From: Amia ocellicauda
Lineage: Eukaryota > Chordata > Actinopteri > Amiiformes > Amiidae
Length of the DNA stretch: 64,000 bases
Assembly: GCF_036373705.1 (NCBI RefSeq)
Contig: NC_089866.1
Span: 25,413,001 to 25,477,000 of the forward strand
Reading direction: 5' to 3'
The position numbers and the translations under genes were made by a program. Shown in pieces: positions 12,846-25,627 of this stretch (its first letter is position 1; every line of letters begins with the position of its first letter). The notes under the pieces are model-generated. The model saw only the letters and a program-made list of their open reading frames with translations. It did not search any database and was not told where the DNA came from.

Positions 12846-13854
12846 ATTTCCTGTGCTTTTAATTCTATGACCCCAGTTTAATGTTTCAAAATCTGTCCGT
12901 CTAGTTCTAGGCTTTGCTTGGGATGTTTGAGCATTTAAACACTGGCTCTATCAAGACTAGATAACATCATTTGTCTGTGGGTATGAATGAGGCAGATTCG
13001 GATACATTTACTCTGCCCCCCACACTAAAATTGAATCTGTTAAAGACCGTGCTGCGTTTGACCTCTGAAATGTTCAGCAAGCTTTATGATACAAGGAGTG
13101 TACAATCATAGCCTCTCCTGCCAAACCAAAACTAAGTCTAAGTCCAAAGATAGGACTATTCCCACTACCTCATAACTGATATTTCAACTTGGCAGGAATC
13201 CTGACCAGCAGCAGTCCTATTGGTTTAGTGCAGCCGTTCAACAGGACATTTGCGTTGGAGGCTTTCAGGAGTTCATTGGCCCACCCTATTAAATGTATTA
13301 GTATATTAGTGTATTTTAATATTTCAATGAAAAGCCCAAGACCCCAGTAAGCAGTCTCTATCCACACAACAGAAAAGCAGGTATAATATATAGTAAACCT
13401 CATTATCCTACCCAGAATACACCTCCACATTATGCAAGTCTGATCTACATAATGGGTACAAATATGCCCCCTAGTATTATTGCTATACAACTGTACCAGA
13501 TATTGGAATTAACTTTTTGTAATGTGTATATAGTAGGGCATTTGAAATGTTTTCCCTCCTTGAATATGCTATTTTTTTCCCCCCGTTTTTTTTTTTTTTT
13601 TTAATGTTCATGCTAAAACGGGGGAGGCTAGAGGTACAGTGTGATTTCAAATGTCACACCCCTTAGGATAATGTCACACAGTTTATTTAATATAGACAAA
13701 AGCTTAATTTGTATTCTCTCCCAGAATTCACAAGTAATCATACTAACATCCTTTTGAGTATTTGAGCCTATGCCTAGTATACAGTTCATTAACACAACCC
13801 CCAATGTGGATGAAAATGTAACCAAACTGCCCCTGCTTCGGTTGAGGAAAAACA
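12846..13854. other. Intergenic gap UBE2G1-ARPC3, nothing recognised
   Basis: The two genes converge here. The interval has no conserved ORF; a C/T homopolymer run lies at about 13574-13602. The presumed ARPC3 polyadenylation site borders it on the right. Confidence 0.6.
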
Positions 13855-14347
13855 ATGTGCAAAAACAGTATTTTATTGTAGTTAATCCAAAACAAGCAAA
13901 TTTGCAGCTGAAATGGCACTATTATATAAACAGGATGAATAAAAACCCTATATAAGTCACAGGTTTGTTTTTGATTTTTGTTTTCCTCTGGAAGCAGAGT
14001 GAGCGGGGCATTATTGAGAAAAAAATCTTCCAAGAAGCAGCACAGATTAGGAATATCATAAGATCTGGTGGTGGTGGTGGGACATGGAATATGCATCACC
14101 TGAAAGTGGCCCCAGTCCAATGAGCCTATTGAAAGTACTGGGGTACCACTGGGGTAGATCTGTACTGTTTTAATTAAGCACCAGTTTAACATTTTTACTG
14201 AAGCAGTCCAGATAGAACGCTGCTAAGTTTCAATACATTTAACCCCTGTATAAAAAAAAAAAGTATTGGGAGGATAAATATGCACAGACAGACACAAGGG
14301 AAAAAAAAAAGTTGCATCCCACTGTAAAGGTCAACCTTTGATCTGCT
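13855..14347 (-). other. arpc3: ARPC3 3' untranslated region
   Basis: Downstream of the ARPC3 stop on the minus strand. The reverse complement of 13873-13878 is AATAAA, giving a UTR of about 490 nt. A second AATAAA complement at 13682-13687 could give a longer form. Confidence 0.55.
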
Positions 14348-17300
14348 TTACTGCCCTGGAGCAGAGAGGCTCTTGTTCATGAATTGCCTTTTCACGAAGC
14401 ACATCCACCACTGCGACAAGAGGAGAAAACACTGTCACCAGACAACACTTGGCACTTTGTCAAAGTTCAGTACAACTTGGGATGCACACCCCTCCTTTCC
14501 CAGCAAATTGCAACAATCCAGGGCTGCAAGTGATCAGTTATTGCACCTTGATCCTACACTGAAAGCTGATTACTGTCTGCATGATACATGAGGTTTAGCT
14601 ACCAGACATCACTGTGTTTGAGTTGGGTAAATAAGATGTGTGGCGAACTTGCTTTGCTAAGTCAGGACCCTGGAGAAAGAACACATGGTTCCAAAGCTAG
14701 AGCCCTTCCTGCTGGTTCACTATTTGGGGAATGTGCTGTTATTTGTGTCAAACCTAAAAAAATCCATTGTAGGGCTCTCCTCACCTTGCTGGGTTTGTCT
14801 GTCGCGGGGTCGAAGACTTTGTCACACAGCCGCAGGCCGGTCTCCTGTCTGATCTGCTGCAGGTAGCCCCTCATCACCTCTGCACATGGAAAACAGAAAG
14901 GTTTAGGGACACTGCTGATGCAGGCAGGTCCCACTCGGTCCAGTCTCTTAACCCTGCTGAACAGGCCATTGACAAATTCATAACTGTAACCCGACACCAT
15001 AGTTTTGGCTGCAATTACAACATGTCATGTATGAATACTCATCACAGTAGAAGATAAACTCGTAAGAGGGAACTACAGGCTTTTATGGGTAAGGCTGCAC
15101 TGTTTTCTAGACAATTAAAATGCCCTGGTTTCAATGCTCAGGACATACAGACCCCTCATCTCTGCCCCACAATCAGATCCAGCACACACACAATGGGAGC
15201 CAACTCGGTCCTGCTCCAAGGAGAGGGTCAGAGCACATATGGGAGCCTCCTTACCATCCTCCTGCTTGTTGCCTGGCTTGACGTACATGGCGTTAAGAGG
15301 GAAGCCCGGCTCTCCAGGGATAGGGAAGTTGGTAATGCCCAGGGTGTACATCTCCTTCTCTCCCTGGCCCCTGGAGTTACACTGCGAACACAAGATGCAG
15401 TTTCTGTGGGGGTGCGTTTTTAGTTTCCAGAACTCATAACTACATAATTGAACCATTTATCCGCTTAATTGGTCTTTAATATGACTTTACGCCAATGATT
15501 GACCCTGGCTATATGGATTAAGGCTGTGCAGAACCAGGGATGAGGATTACAGCGCCAAAGGACTGTTAAGAAATCAATTACAAATGAAATAAAATAGGGA
15601 AAATTAACTGAAGTAGAACCAAGCAGCACCAGATGAGTCTGGGGAAGGCGTAGCTGTGACAAAATGTAAGGGCCGGGATACTAAGGTTAACTCATCTTCT
15701 TACCTTCTGCAGCTTCTTGAGGCATTCAGAAATGTACAGAGTCACGTAAATCAGGGTCCTGTCAGCTTCATTCTGCAAGCGATAAGAAAAAATATAATAA
15801 TGTCACTGATGAAAAACCAAATGCTTTAAAGGCTATTCATATAATGAAGAACAGTGCAGAAGAAATGCTTGTGGAACTACGTGGGGAAAGGTCGCTTGGA
15901 ATTTAGACCTGGATTGGCTGCTGTCTGAACTAGGCATTGAGTCATCAGCGATGGAATAGATAGAAAGCAGAACTATGAGTGGAGCCTGTGGCTAAGGGGC
16001 CCCGGCTAGGCGGTTCAGGTTCAGGCACGCAGAAATGACAGACACTTGCAGGTAGGAACAGAGTTGTGGGCCGAGCCCAGCACTGCTGCAAGCCAGAGGG
16101 AGCTACAGGGGCCTCTGAACACACTGCTTGAGCATCTTCAAGACACAGGGCCACCTAGGACAGGTGCTCCCTCAACATCCAGCAGGTTTAAAAGGTCCCC
16201 CTGAAATAAACTGATCTAGAAACCTGATCTATATTCCCAGCAGGACATAGATAACCAGTGCTTATGGCTATTCTCCATTAGTTCACCTATTAAGACTTTT
16301 ACTCACCTTGATTTCATAGTTCTTGAAGAAGACGTTGGCTTTAAAATAGTAGATGGCTTCATCAATGATGTCAGAATCTTTAGCTAAAATGTACGAACAT
16401 TTGCATATGTTAGTTGAAAATTTTAATTACTGGATAATTACTACTACTCATAATAAAAATAATATGCATTAAGGATAGGGAGTTAATTGCGAGTAGGCTT
16501 TGAGAAAAAGAGAAGTAAAAAGTTACAGGGTGAGTGTGTCTTTTTGACCATATCTAACTCCCACACCCACAATCTAAACAAAACTCATGAAGGGCTGTAG
16601 TTTTATATTTAAGGCTGAAACAATTAAAGTATGCTTCTATGTAAAACTACAGACAGCTTCAGTTATCTTTAGCCAGAGTACTGACGTCACTCACTCTCTC
16701 TCGGAGCCGGTCCTTTGAACTGGGTTTTCAGGGGCAGTAAAGCCATGTTACCGATCATTTTGGTGTCGGAATCCATCAAGCTCGAATGGTAAGCCTGCAA
16801 AAACAATGCGCTATAAAATCATCTCTTTTCCTTTTACAGTATATTTCATTGCACAGTGAAATCGTTTATATATAGATACATAAATCAGCATTTGCAAAGG
16901 GAGACAAAAAAATGCATGTTAGGGTATTGCGATACTCCGCTAGTTCACTATTCTCCGCCCAGAATGCATTTGTTAATTTAAGGAAAACATAATATCCGCT
17001 ATATTTAATGAAAATTGAAAGTGCTTATTTTCATTTGGAAATCCATTCACTTTATAATTGTAACCGCTCAGCAAGAGCAATCTCGCCTATATAAATATAT
17101 CAACCACTGCGGAACAGCAATATTTTCGCATCAGTTTAGACATTTCAATGTATGTTTACTATACAAACAAAACCCTAAGAGCACAAAAATGAGGAATTCA
17201 TTCGGGCCCATGTTTCACTTCCTGAAAACTACATTCTTGCAAGCAGCCGTAGCCTCTATCTCCTCTTCTCTTAGTTTTGCGTTAACCGGTCTACATGGAC

Positions 17301-17380
17301 ATTTACAAGGGCTGACCTTAACGACAACTCATTAAACCAAGAAAATTATTTTAAAAAAATGTATGAAGACTTACCGGCAT
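14348..17380 (-). CDS. arpc3: ARPC3, actin-related protein 2/3 complex subunit 3, complete
   Basis: p21-ARC, a structural subunit of the Arp2/3 complex that nucleates branched actin filaments in the cytoplasm. Seven coding exons in order: 17375-17380 (ATG CCG only), 16695-16794, 16307-16383, 15704-15772, 15255-15381, 14785-14879, 14348-14410. They total 537 nt, encoding 178 residues, exactly the human length. Recognisable stretches: [117 protein letters not shown] and [20 protein letters not shown] at the C-terminus. The two-codon first coding exon is supported because only this ATG joins in frame to the AYHSS exon. A Tc1-like remnant begins about 215 bp upstream of the start codon. Confidence 0.96.
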
Positions 17381-17475
17381 TTTGGACAAGTATTTTCAAC
17401 TATTACCAGCCGAAAAAATTAGCTGTCAGTCTAAACCAGTGCACTGTTTCCGCTGTCCCACCCAGCACTGAAGCA

Positions 17476-17506
17476 GCAGGAAGTGGATGAGCAAACCACT
17501 TCCGCC
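17476..17506. promoter_or_regulatory. Paired ETS-type sites upstream of ARPC3
   Basis: AGGAAGTGG at 17478-17486 and CCACTTCCGCC at about 17497-17507 form two inverted ETS/GABP core motifs about 100 bp upstream of the ARPC3 start codon, a usual housekeeping-promoter arrangement. Assigned by motif only. Confidence 0.4.
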
Positions 17507-17594
17507 AGGGAAACTGAACTTACTTTACTCCACCACAAGGCGGTGCTAAAACTAAAACGAAGCGCGTTTCTCTACAAATTATTGCTGCGATTTA

Positions 17595-18489
17595 CACCGA
17601 TCAGCCATAACATTATGACCACCTGCCTAATATTGTGTAGGTCCCCCTTTTGCCGACAAAACAGCCCTGACCCGTCGTGGCGTGGACTCCACTAGACCTC
17701 TGAAGGTGTACTGTGGTATCTGGCACCAAGACATTAGCAGCAGATCCTTTAAGTCCTGTAAGTTGCGAGGTGGGGCGTCCATGGATCGGACTTGTTTGTC
17801 CAGCACATCCCACAGATGCTCGATTGGATTGAGATCTGGGGAATTTGGAGGCCAAGTCGACACCTTGAACTTGTGATTCATCAGACCTGGCCACCTTCTT
17901 CCATTGCTCCGTGGTCCAGTTCTGATGCTCATGTGCCCATTGTAGGCGCTTTCGACAGTGGACAGGGGTCAGCATGGGTACCTTAACTGGTCTGTGGCTA
18001 CGCAGCCCCATACGCAACAAACTGCGATGCACTGTGTGTTCTGACACCCATCAGAACCAGCATTAACTTTTTCAGCAATTTGAGCTACAGTAGCTCGTCT
18101 GTTGGATCGGACCACATAGGCCAGCTTTCGCTCCCCACGTGCATCAATGAGCCTTGGCCGCCCATGACCCTGTCGCCAGTTCACCTCTTTTCCTTCTTTT
18201 GACCACTTTTGATAGGTACTGATCACTGCAGACCGGGAACACCCCACAAGAGCTGCAGTTTTGGAGATGCTCTGACCCAGTCGTCTAGCCATCACAATTT
18301 GGCCCTTGTCAAAGTCGCTCAGATCCTTTACGCTTGCCCATTTTTCCTGCTTCTAACACATCAACTTTGAGGACAAAATGTTCACTTGCTGCCTAATATA
18401 TCCCACCCACTGACAGGTGCCAAGATAACGAGATTATCAGTGTTATTCACTTCACCTGTCAGTGGTCATAATGTTATGGCTGATCAGTG
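17595..18489 (-). mobile_element. Tc1-like element, family 1 copy A, internally deleted
   Basis: 895 bp between TA target duplications at 17593-17594 and 18490-18491. Terminal inverted repeats begin CACCGATCAGCCATAACATT on the left and CACTGATCAGCCATAACATT (reverse complement) on the right. The minus strand keeps the helix-turn-helix half of a transposase ([29 protein letters not shown]) and the C-terminal part ([18 protein letters not shown]). The central part, including the first two catalytic aspartates, is missing: codons around the WSDES motif run straight into [14 protein letters not shown]. Lies between ARPC3 and GPN3. Not autonomous. Confidence 0.9.
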
Positions 18490-18834
18490 TATACAGTCAC
18501 CGACTAAAGTATTATCACAATGATATTTACCACATTTACAAGTTTGATATCTATATTTAATTCAAATACTTATCAATAATGTTTACTGAATGCTGATTGG
18601 TCCTAGTGGTTAATAAAACAGTGTCAATTTATATCTGCCACCATACATTAGTGTCAATACCAAGTTAGCATCGAACAGTGCCTGAGGCCTCAGATCCTGT
18701 GGTTTCCCTATAACCAGACTGTTTTCTGCAGAAACCAGTGAAGAAAAACTTAAATCTTAAGACAGCAGGACATTCTGAAGTTATATACCAGTTGTACAGA
18801 AGTGAAAGGAGATTTAGGGTGACCAAAAAAGCAG

Positions 18835-19528
18835 ACTTGTTTTAAGTTTTTATTTTATAATGAAAAATACATTCTCAAGATAAAATTAAATACACTCAAA
18901 TACATTTTCACTCATTCCACTACCCCCCTGGCCGTATAGCTGCAGTTTACAGTATTCAGTATTCCTAAAATTAAACATTGCTCGTTTAACTCCATCATTC
19001 AACTGATTTATCCATGATACCTTTTCAGTTTATTAAAACACAGATTCAGCCTTCCTTATATAAAAATAAAAGATAAATAAGGAGTTAAATTAGCAATATG
19101 TATTAATCTGGGAAAAACATTTTCAAAAAAGATTGTGAATACACCCGACTACAGCTGCATGTTCCAAAAAGGTTACACAATATCACTTCACACATTCAGT
19201 TCATCCACAAATTAAAAAAAAAAAAAAAAAAAAAAAACTCTCATACTTCCAAATCGGTACAAAGGAAAATACACATCCCTTGATTGAGATATTCTGAAGT
19301 AGGACAAAATTCAGAAAAAATAAATAAATAAATGACCTGATATCAGGGTGTGAAACACACTGGGAGGGATACAGATTGGTAAGGCCTGTACTAGACAGAT
19401 GAAAAAGGCAAAAGATTATTTCCAAACATATTTAACAAAAAAAACGATAAGATTGATGTCAATCTAGTGTAGAACTTGCAGGATCCACAGATTTTTAATT
19501 TGCAATGTCACTTTCTTTCCTTCCCCTT
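18835..19528 (-). other. gpn3: GPN3 3' untranslated region
   Basis: Downstream of the GPN3 stop on the minus strand. An AATAAA complement lies at about 18849, giving a UTR of some 690 nt, rich in A/T and with a 24-nt A run (plus strand) near 19213-19237. Confidence 0.5.
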
Positions 19529-22500
19529 TTACTCCACCACTTTGTCTTGGAAGAACTCATCAAAGTTGGAATTGGACTCTTCCTCAGTCTCCTGCAATAG
19601 ACAAGACACATCAGGACAGATTCCGCACAGTACCTGTATGCTAGAAGAGAGCTGCCACCTGTCCCTGTGATCCCAGAGGATGCGACACAGCAACAGGGTT
19701 CCAAGCCTCTTCAACTGAAGACACTCAATGCAAAAAACACTGGAACTCAGTATGATTTAACCTAGAACCCAAACTACACAGGCTGCTTCTAGTCCCCAGT
19801 CAACTAGATGATCATACTTTTCAGTGGCTTCTGTCAGATTAATTAATTTCACACATTCTAACGATTTAAGAGTAGTTTTAAGAGGGTTTGGTGTTTGTAT
19901 TGTCCTTTATGCAAATAATGGTGTGATATTATTATGGATTGTGAATTGTTTGGACTGTAAATGTATCGAAATAAAGGATTTTAAAATCAAATAGTTAATC
20001 TATATCTATCCATCTACCTACCTGCCTACTTATCTAATGCATCTAATCTATTAGTCACCTTGGGCTCCTTGAACTCCAGGTCCTCCCCGTACTGAATGGA
20101 GAAGTCAATGTGCTGCAGCACGATGCTGATGCCCTCCTCGTCAGTGCGGTCAAAAGGCAAGAACCGCACCATGCTGTAGTCGTCAATCTACATACAGACA
20201 AAGTCAGTCAGGCAGCAGCACACAAAACTGGGGCTTGCAGATAAAAGGGAAAGGTGCACTCTGAATTGAAAGCTGGATAGCTTCCGATATATCTGGAGAC
20301 CTAGGTTCCCTTCTCTACTATTGGTAAGAATGGTCATCTCCCATCCTATGGCGCTCTCCTACTGTGAAAGCACAGGTATAGTAGTCCTTCACTAGTCATA
20401 GAGTGGCCAGGTCCACTGCATCATTCCTCACATGCATGAGCAGAGATTGGCGTCTCGTGTGGATCCCTATTTCATCTCATCGGTTTATCTTTGTCTCCGT
20501 CCGTTTTTTTTTTTTTTTGTCATTACACTTATTCTCACACAAGATGTCCCTAACGTATTGTAAATGGTTTCATATGTGTGAAATGAATGAGGCTATTAGA
20601 CTTTATAATTGTAAATCAAATAAAACTTTGTAAATGGATCAGACGCATGGACACACTGGGCTTAAAAATAAACTTGCTCAGTTCAACACAAGGAGAGCAT
20701 TCTTAATCACAAATGCTGGGCAATTATTTTCTGTACCTGGAGTTCCTAATGGAAGCGAGTCGAGGTCAATGGGACTCTGAAGACTTACCAGGCCACAGAT
20801 GGCTTTGGTCAGCTTCTCGAACTTCTGACTCCTCATGGTGAGAGCATTGTCTTCGATCATGGAGTACATGTCAGGATCTAGATATCTGCGAGAGGAGTGG
20901 GTGGGCAAATCTGTCATGAGTTCTGCTTATTTGTGTTGGAACTACACAAGAGATCATTGCACATTAACTCGCAAAGCAGAAAAACACTGTGCAGAGAACA
21001 TATATACACCGATCAGCCATAACATTATGACCACTGACAGGTGAAGTGAGTAACACTGATAATCTCATTATCATGGCACCTGTCAGTGGGTGGGATATAT
21101 TAGGCAGCAATTGAACATTTTGTCCTCAAAGTTGATGTGTTAGAAGCAGGAAAAATGGGCAAGCATGAGGATCTGAGTGACTTTGACAAGGGCCAAATTG
21201 TGATGGCTAGACGACTGGGTCAGAGCATCTCCAAAACTGCAGCTCTTGTGGGGTGTTCCCGGTCTGCAGTGATCAGTACCTATCAAAAGTGGTCCAAGGA
21301 AGGAAAAGTGGTGAATCGGCGTCAGTGGTCCGATCCAACAGACGAGCTATTGTAGCTCAAATTGCTGAAAAAGTTAATGCTGGTTCTGATATAAAGGTGT
21401 CAGAACACACAGTGCATCGCAGTTTGTTGCGTATGGGGCGGTGTAGCCGCAGACCAGTCAGGGTGCCCATGCTGACCCCTGTCCATTGCCGAAAGCGCCT
21501 ACAATGGGCACGTGAGCATCAGAACTGGACCACAGAGCAATGGAAGAAGGTGGACTGGTCTGATAAATCACAAGTTCAAGGTGTTGACTTGGCCACCATA
21601 TTCCCCAGATCTCAATCCAATCGAGCATCTGTGGGATGTGCTGGACAAACAAACAATCCATGGATGCCCCACCTCGCAACTTACAGGACTTAAAGAATCT
21701 GCTGCTAACGTCTTTGTGCCAGATACCACAGCACACCTTCAGAGGTCTAGTGGAGTCCATGCCTCGACGGGTCAGGGCTGTTTTGGCGGCACAAGGGGGA
21801 CCTACACAATATTAGGCAGGTGGTCATAATGTTATGGCTGAGCGGTGTATATATACATGTTAAAATATCCAGAATAACAGCTCAAAGGCGGACAAAGGAA
21901 GTTATCTAATGGATCTCAAGAGATTAAAGAAAGTCGAACACATAAAAGATGGGAAGATCAAATAATAACATTTGTATGCATGACGGGAAAAGGCAGCTTT
22001 GACCAAAACAAGTGGAAACATCTTAGGGAGGCCTTCATCCAGCAGTGGATCAATATAGGCTTATGATGATGATGGATATACATATACATATACATATATA
22101 TACACATATATATATATACTGAACCAAAGGAGTTATGCAGAACTTTCAGAAACTCATGCTCTCTGTGCTGAACCTACTTCTCAATTTCCTTCTTGGCTTT
22201 CTGGTTGAGCAGGTCCATTTTAGTCATGATGTTCACCTGGGGGATTTCCAGGGACACCATTGCACTCAGGGCAGCCATGACACCAGAAATGAACTAAGGA
22301 CAAAATGGATAAATTATTCGCCGACAAGTCAAGTCCGCTGACAGTGCAGCCACTTCCCCATCTCCACTGGCTGCAGACACTGGAGGTGGTGGCTTGGAAA
22401 CTCTACTTGCTTTTCAAAGAACACGCTAGGTGAAGAGACAAGGAAAGGAACACAGCCAATCAGCCAGGTAATCTGAACTACTGATAGCCTCCTTCAGTAC

Positions 22501-24041
22501 TTTGGTTTTATTTAGCCTCAGATTCTGGATCCGCCCCAAGCTCCACCCACCCAGCCTTCATAATTTATTTGGAAAGATGAGACTCCCAACAGTCTCTCTG
22601 CGCTTAAAAAACAAGGCCAGGACGTGCCTGGCGATTGCTACAGGACGTGCCTCTGCCCCTCACCTTGAAGGACTCCACCATGAACTGCGAGTCAACCAGG
22701 AAGACGCCGCACACACGGAACTCCCACTGCTGCAGCTGCTCCACCAGCCTCCTCATCACTGGCAGGTGGGTGTACAACTCGATCTGACCTGGTGGAATGG
22801 CACAGGGACGGCACGGTCACTCACACGCGGCACAGAGACACAGCACGCCAACAGGGGAGCCCCTCACAACAGAAGGGACACAGAACACCACCACCTGTCA
22901 TCCCCACCATACTCATGCCAGGCCCAAACAGCAGGTTCCTTGGCTAACACTAAAAGGAAACAACATTGTACAGTTTTGTGGATTAATTTGAATGAGTTTT
23001 ATTTGTACCTGGGCAGTCAAACAGGATGTAGTCATCTTCCACATGGCCCAGGCACTCCTCCAGCCAGTCAAAGTTGTTGGCAAAGTACTCCATGCAGAAG
23101 ACCAGCCCCCCGTTGGGCCCGAAGCGCAGAGACTCATCCTCCATCACATCATCCACCTGGATCAGCTCCCTGATGTCTGGGGAGGAAAATGCATCACTGT
23201 TGCTTCTATGGAAGACAGAGGTGGCTGACACCCCATTTGTATCTGCAAACAATTAGGGAGAACATGCAAACGCCACACAGGCAGACACGCAAGGCCAGAA
23301 ATGAACCTGGTCCCAGGAGCTGTGAGACAAAAGTGCTAACCACTGGGTGAATGGTTTTCTCACCTGCCATGACGGGATAGTCGAAGTATTCAGCGGCGGG
23401 GTCAAGGTTCACCACTTGGACAGAGCGGCCGATAGCCTGGGCGTGCTGGATTATAGTGGAGCAGTATGTACTCTGGGAGAAATTCACCACAAACAATACT
23501 CAGTACATGTTAAAGCGAATTAAAAATATATTTTCAGTGAATGGATGAACTGGAAAGTCTTGTACAACTTTGATGAATTTGCTACCGTTACCAAGGGTAT
23601 GCCCCACTACTACAGATAACCATACATTTTACATTTAATCAAATTAATTATGTACTTGCTTGCATCTACATTATATGTACATTTATATACAGTTTTCAGT
23701 GTTTTGTATAGTATTTAGGAATTGTTCAAAACTAACATTACAGTTTTTAAGTTCAGTAAGATTTAGAGGAAACCAATGATATTTAGTTGTGATATAAAAC
23801 AAAATTACAACTTTGTTTTATTGTACAGTGGACGTACAACACTTTCAGTTAAAAAAAACTAATTACATATACATTAGATCGTCTTCATGGATGAAATATA
23901 ATCTCCTCATATCAGTCCGAAATGTCGTGGCAAAGCAAACCCGCTCATATCAATCATAAAAAAATAAAATAAAATAAAAGTATACCGTCTTACCTTTCCA
24001 CTCCCAGCAGGACCCATCACCAACTGAGCATAACGAGGCAT
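19529..24041 (-). CDS. gpn3: GPN3, GPN-loop GTPase 3, complete
   Basis: A cytoplasmic GTPase that works with GPN1 in assembly and nuclear import of RNA polymerase II. Eight coding exons in order: 23994-24041, 23364-23472, 23009-23176, 22664-22788, 22178-22293, about 20789-20885, 20059-20187, 19529-19591. They total 855 nt, 284 residues, the human length. Motifs: P-loop GPAGSGKSTYCS at residues 10-21, split by intron 1; the family-defining Gly-Pro-Asn in [16 protein letters not shown]3 [14 protein letters not shown]4 TKMDLLNQ; C-terminal acidic tail [20 protein letters not shown]. The start is fixed by [13 protein letters not shown]. Intron 5 (20886-22177) contains a Tc1-like copy and intron 2 a SINE fragment, but coding is unaffected. 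An ETS-like ACTTCCGTGA lies near 24205-24215 upstream. Confidence 0.96.
21007..21847 (+). mobile_element. Tc1-like element, family 1 copy B, internally deleted
   Basis: 841 bp, TA duplications at 21005-21006 and 21848-21849, same terminal repeats as copy A but in plus orientation, within GPN3 intron 5. It encodes [20 protein letters not shown] and the helix-turn-helix part, with a short deletion in the linker and frame shifts. It then shows the same central junction as copy A: the TGGTCTGATAAATCAC codons (WSDKS) are followed at once by AAGTTCAAGGTGTTGACTTG, removing the DDE core. The C-terminal [16 protein letters not shown] follows. Confidence 0.9.
22060..22120. repeat. TA/CATA-rich microsatellite
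   Basis: Interrupted ATG ATG and TATACATATA units in GPN3 intron 5 close to the exon at 22178. Confidence 0.8.
23236..23347 (-). mobile_element. SINE fragment in GPN3 intron 2
   Basis: The plus strand reads GGGAGAACATGCAAACGCCA ... GAGCTGTGAGACAAAAGTGC followed by TAACCACTG. This is the complement of the promoter half of the V-SINE type element seen at 9826. It fills nearly all of the 187-bp intron between the exons at 23009-23176 and 23364-23472. Confidence 0.65.
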
Positions 24042-24452
24042 TTTTAAAAATGGAAATCTTATACTCTTATAACCTCTGACAGTATCGTTTCCCAGTAAAA
24101 CATCTTCATGGTAACATCACAGCCGCTCTTCCACCGTCACTCCGCAGCCATGCTTTTTTTCTTCTTTTTTTTTTTTTTGGTTGTTGCTTTGGTTCTATTC
24201 AGAATTACTTCCGTGACTTTCAGCTACGGAAAGCCCATTGGCCCAAACGTAGTGTAGTCGAACCGATTTTCGGATTTATACAAATACAATGCAAAATCAC
24301 AAATAACCATAGGCCTTGTTGTAATTTTGTAGATAAATTAAAATTTTAATTGTATAAACAATGTTTTTATGTCCAAAATAAAAATGCGTATTAAGTTCTT
24401 CCACACGAACGTTCTACATTGTCATAACACGGAGCAATATTAAGTTAAAATA

Positions 24453-24455
<3 letters not shown>
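24042..24455. promoter_or_regulatory. GPN3 upstream region
   Basis: Immediate 5' flank of GPN3 (minus strand). Contains T-rich tracts and the ETS-like core near 24205. No ORF. In human, FAM216A would start here; in this window it starts 11 kb away. Confidence 0.35.

Positions 24456-24542
<87 letters not shown>
24456..24542. repeat. (TA)n microsatellite
   Basis: About 43 TA units with a single TAGA interruption near 24482, followed by a T run. Confidence 0.98.
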
Positions 24543-24550
<8 letters not shown>

Positions 24551-24779
24551 TTTTAAGTCACACATTCCCTGTGAAAACATATTTTAAATTAAACTACCTG
24601 GGCAATCTTGCATTATATTAGATTTATGTAATGACAATATACATTTGTTAATAAACATGTTTAGACCTCTACATAGAACACATGTAATGTACCGATAAAA
24701 CAATAATAGTACTATTTTAACTATTTATTTTGACATCATAAAACTAGCCTACATCTTGTGACAATAATGTCCACACACA

Positions 24780-24819
24780 GACATTATATATACATATATA
24801 TTATATATAGCCTACACAC

Positions 24820-24862
<43 letters not shown>

Positions 24863-24997
24863 AACATTGTATGAATATTATATATATATAATTTGTATTT
24901 CCAATTACTTCAAATAGTTTTCAAACATCTATATATATATTGAATTTTTTTCAGTGTACATATTTTTTTTTTTTCGTTTTTTTTCGGTGTATATATA
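24780..24997. repeat. Compound TA/TG microsatellite field
   Basis: Several short (TA)n, (TG)n and T runs; the left end of Tc1-like copy C is inserted at its right border. Confidence 0.85.
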
Positions 24998-25589
24998 CAC
25001 CCATCAGACATAACATTATGACCACCTGCCTAATATTGTGTAGGTCCCCCTTTTGCCGCCAAAGCAGCCCTGACCCGTCAAGGCGTGGACTCCACTAGAC
25101 CTCTGAAGGTGTACTGTGGTATCTGGCACCAAGACATTAGCAGCAGATCCTTTAAGTCCTGTAAGTTGCGAGGTGAGGCCTCCATGGATCGGACTTGTTT
25201 GTCCAGCGCATCTCACAGATGCTCGAATGGATTGAGATCTGGGGAATTTGGAGGCCAAGTCAACACCTTGAACTCAGTTTGAGCTACAATTTGAGCTACA
25301 GTAGCTCGTCTGTTGGATCGGACCAAATGCATCAATGAGCCTTGGCCACCCATGACCCTGTCGCCAGTTCACCGCTTTTCCTTCTTTGGACCACTTTTGA
25401 TAGGTACTGACCATTGCAGACACCCCACAAGAGCTGCAGTTTTGGAGTTTTGCTTCTAACACATCAACTTTGAGGACAAAATGTTTACTTGCTGCCTAAT
25501 ATATCCCACCCACTGACAGGTGCCATGATAACGAGATTATCAGTGTTATTCACTTCACCTGTCAGTGGTCATAATGTTATGGCTGATCG

Positions 25590-25592
<3 letters not shown>
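24998..25592 (-). mobile_element. Tc1-like element, family 1 copy C, heavily deleted
   Basis: 595 bp, TA duplications at 24996-24997 and 25593-25594, with the family-1 terminal repeats. It keeps about 260 bp of the transposase 3' end, then jumps near 25275 to the helix-turn-helix region with a short duplicated TTTGAGCTACA, losing everything between. Smaller than copies A and B. Inserted in a TA microsatellite. Confidence 0.88.

Positions 25593-25624
<32 letters not shown>
25593..25624. repeat. (TA)n spacer between two Tc1-like elements
   Basis: A pure TA run that serves as target duplication for copy C on its left and for the family-2 element on its right. Confidence 0.95.

Positions 25625-25627
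<3 letters not shown>

Noticed and set aside
13743-14192. 149-codon minus-strand frame
   Set aside because: Overlaps the ARPC3 3' UTR and flank, no recognisable domain.
21458-21829. Overlapping 100-105 codon frames on both strands
   Set aside because: Pieces of the deleted Tc1-like transposase and its complement.
24456-25000. Regularly spaced repeats suggestive of an array
   Set aside because: Simple TA/TG microsatellites without unique spacers; nothing like CRISPR, as expected for a vertebrate nuclear genome.
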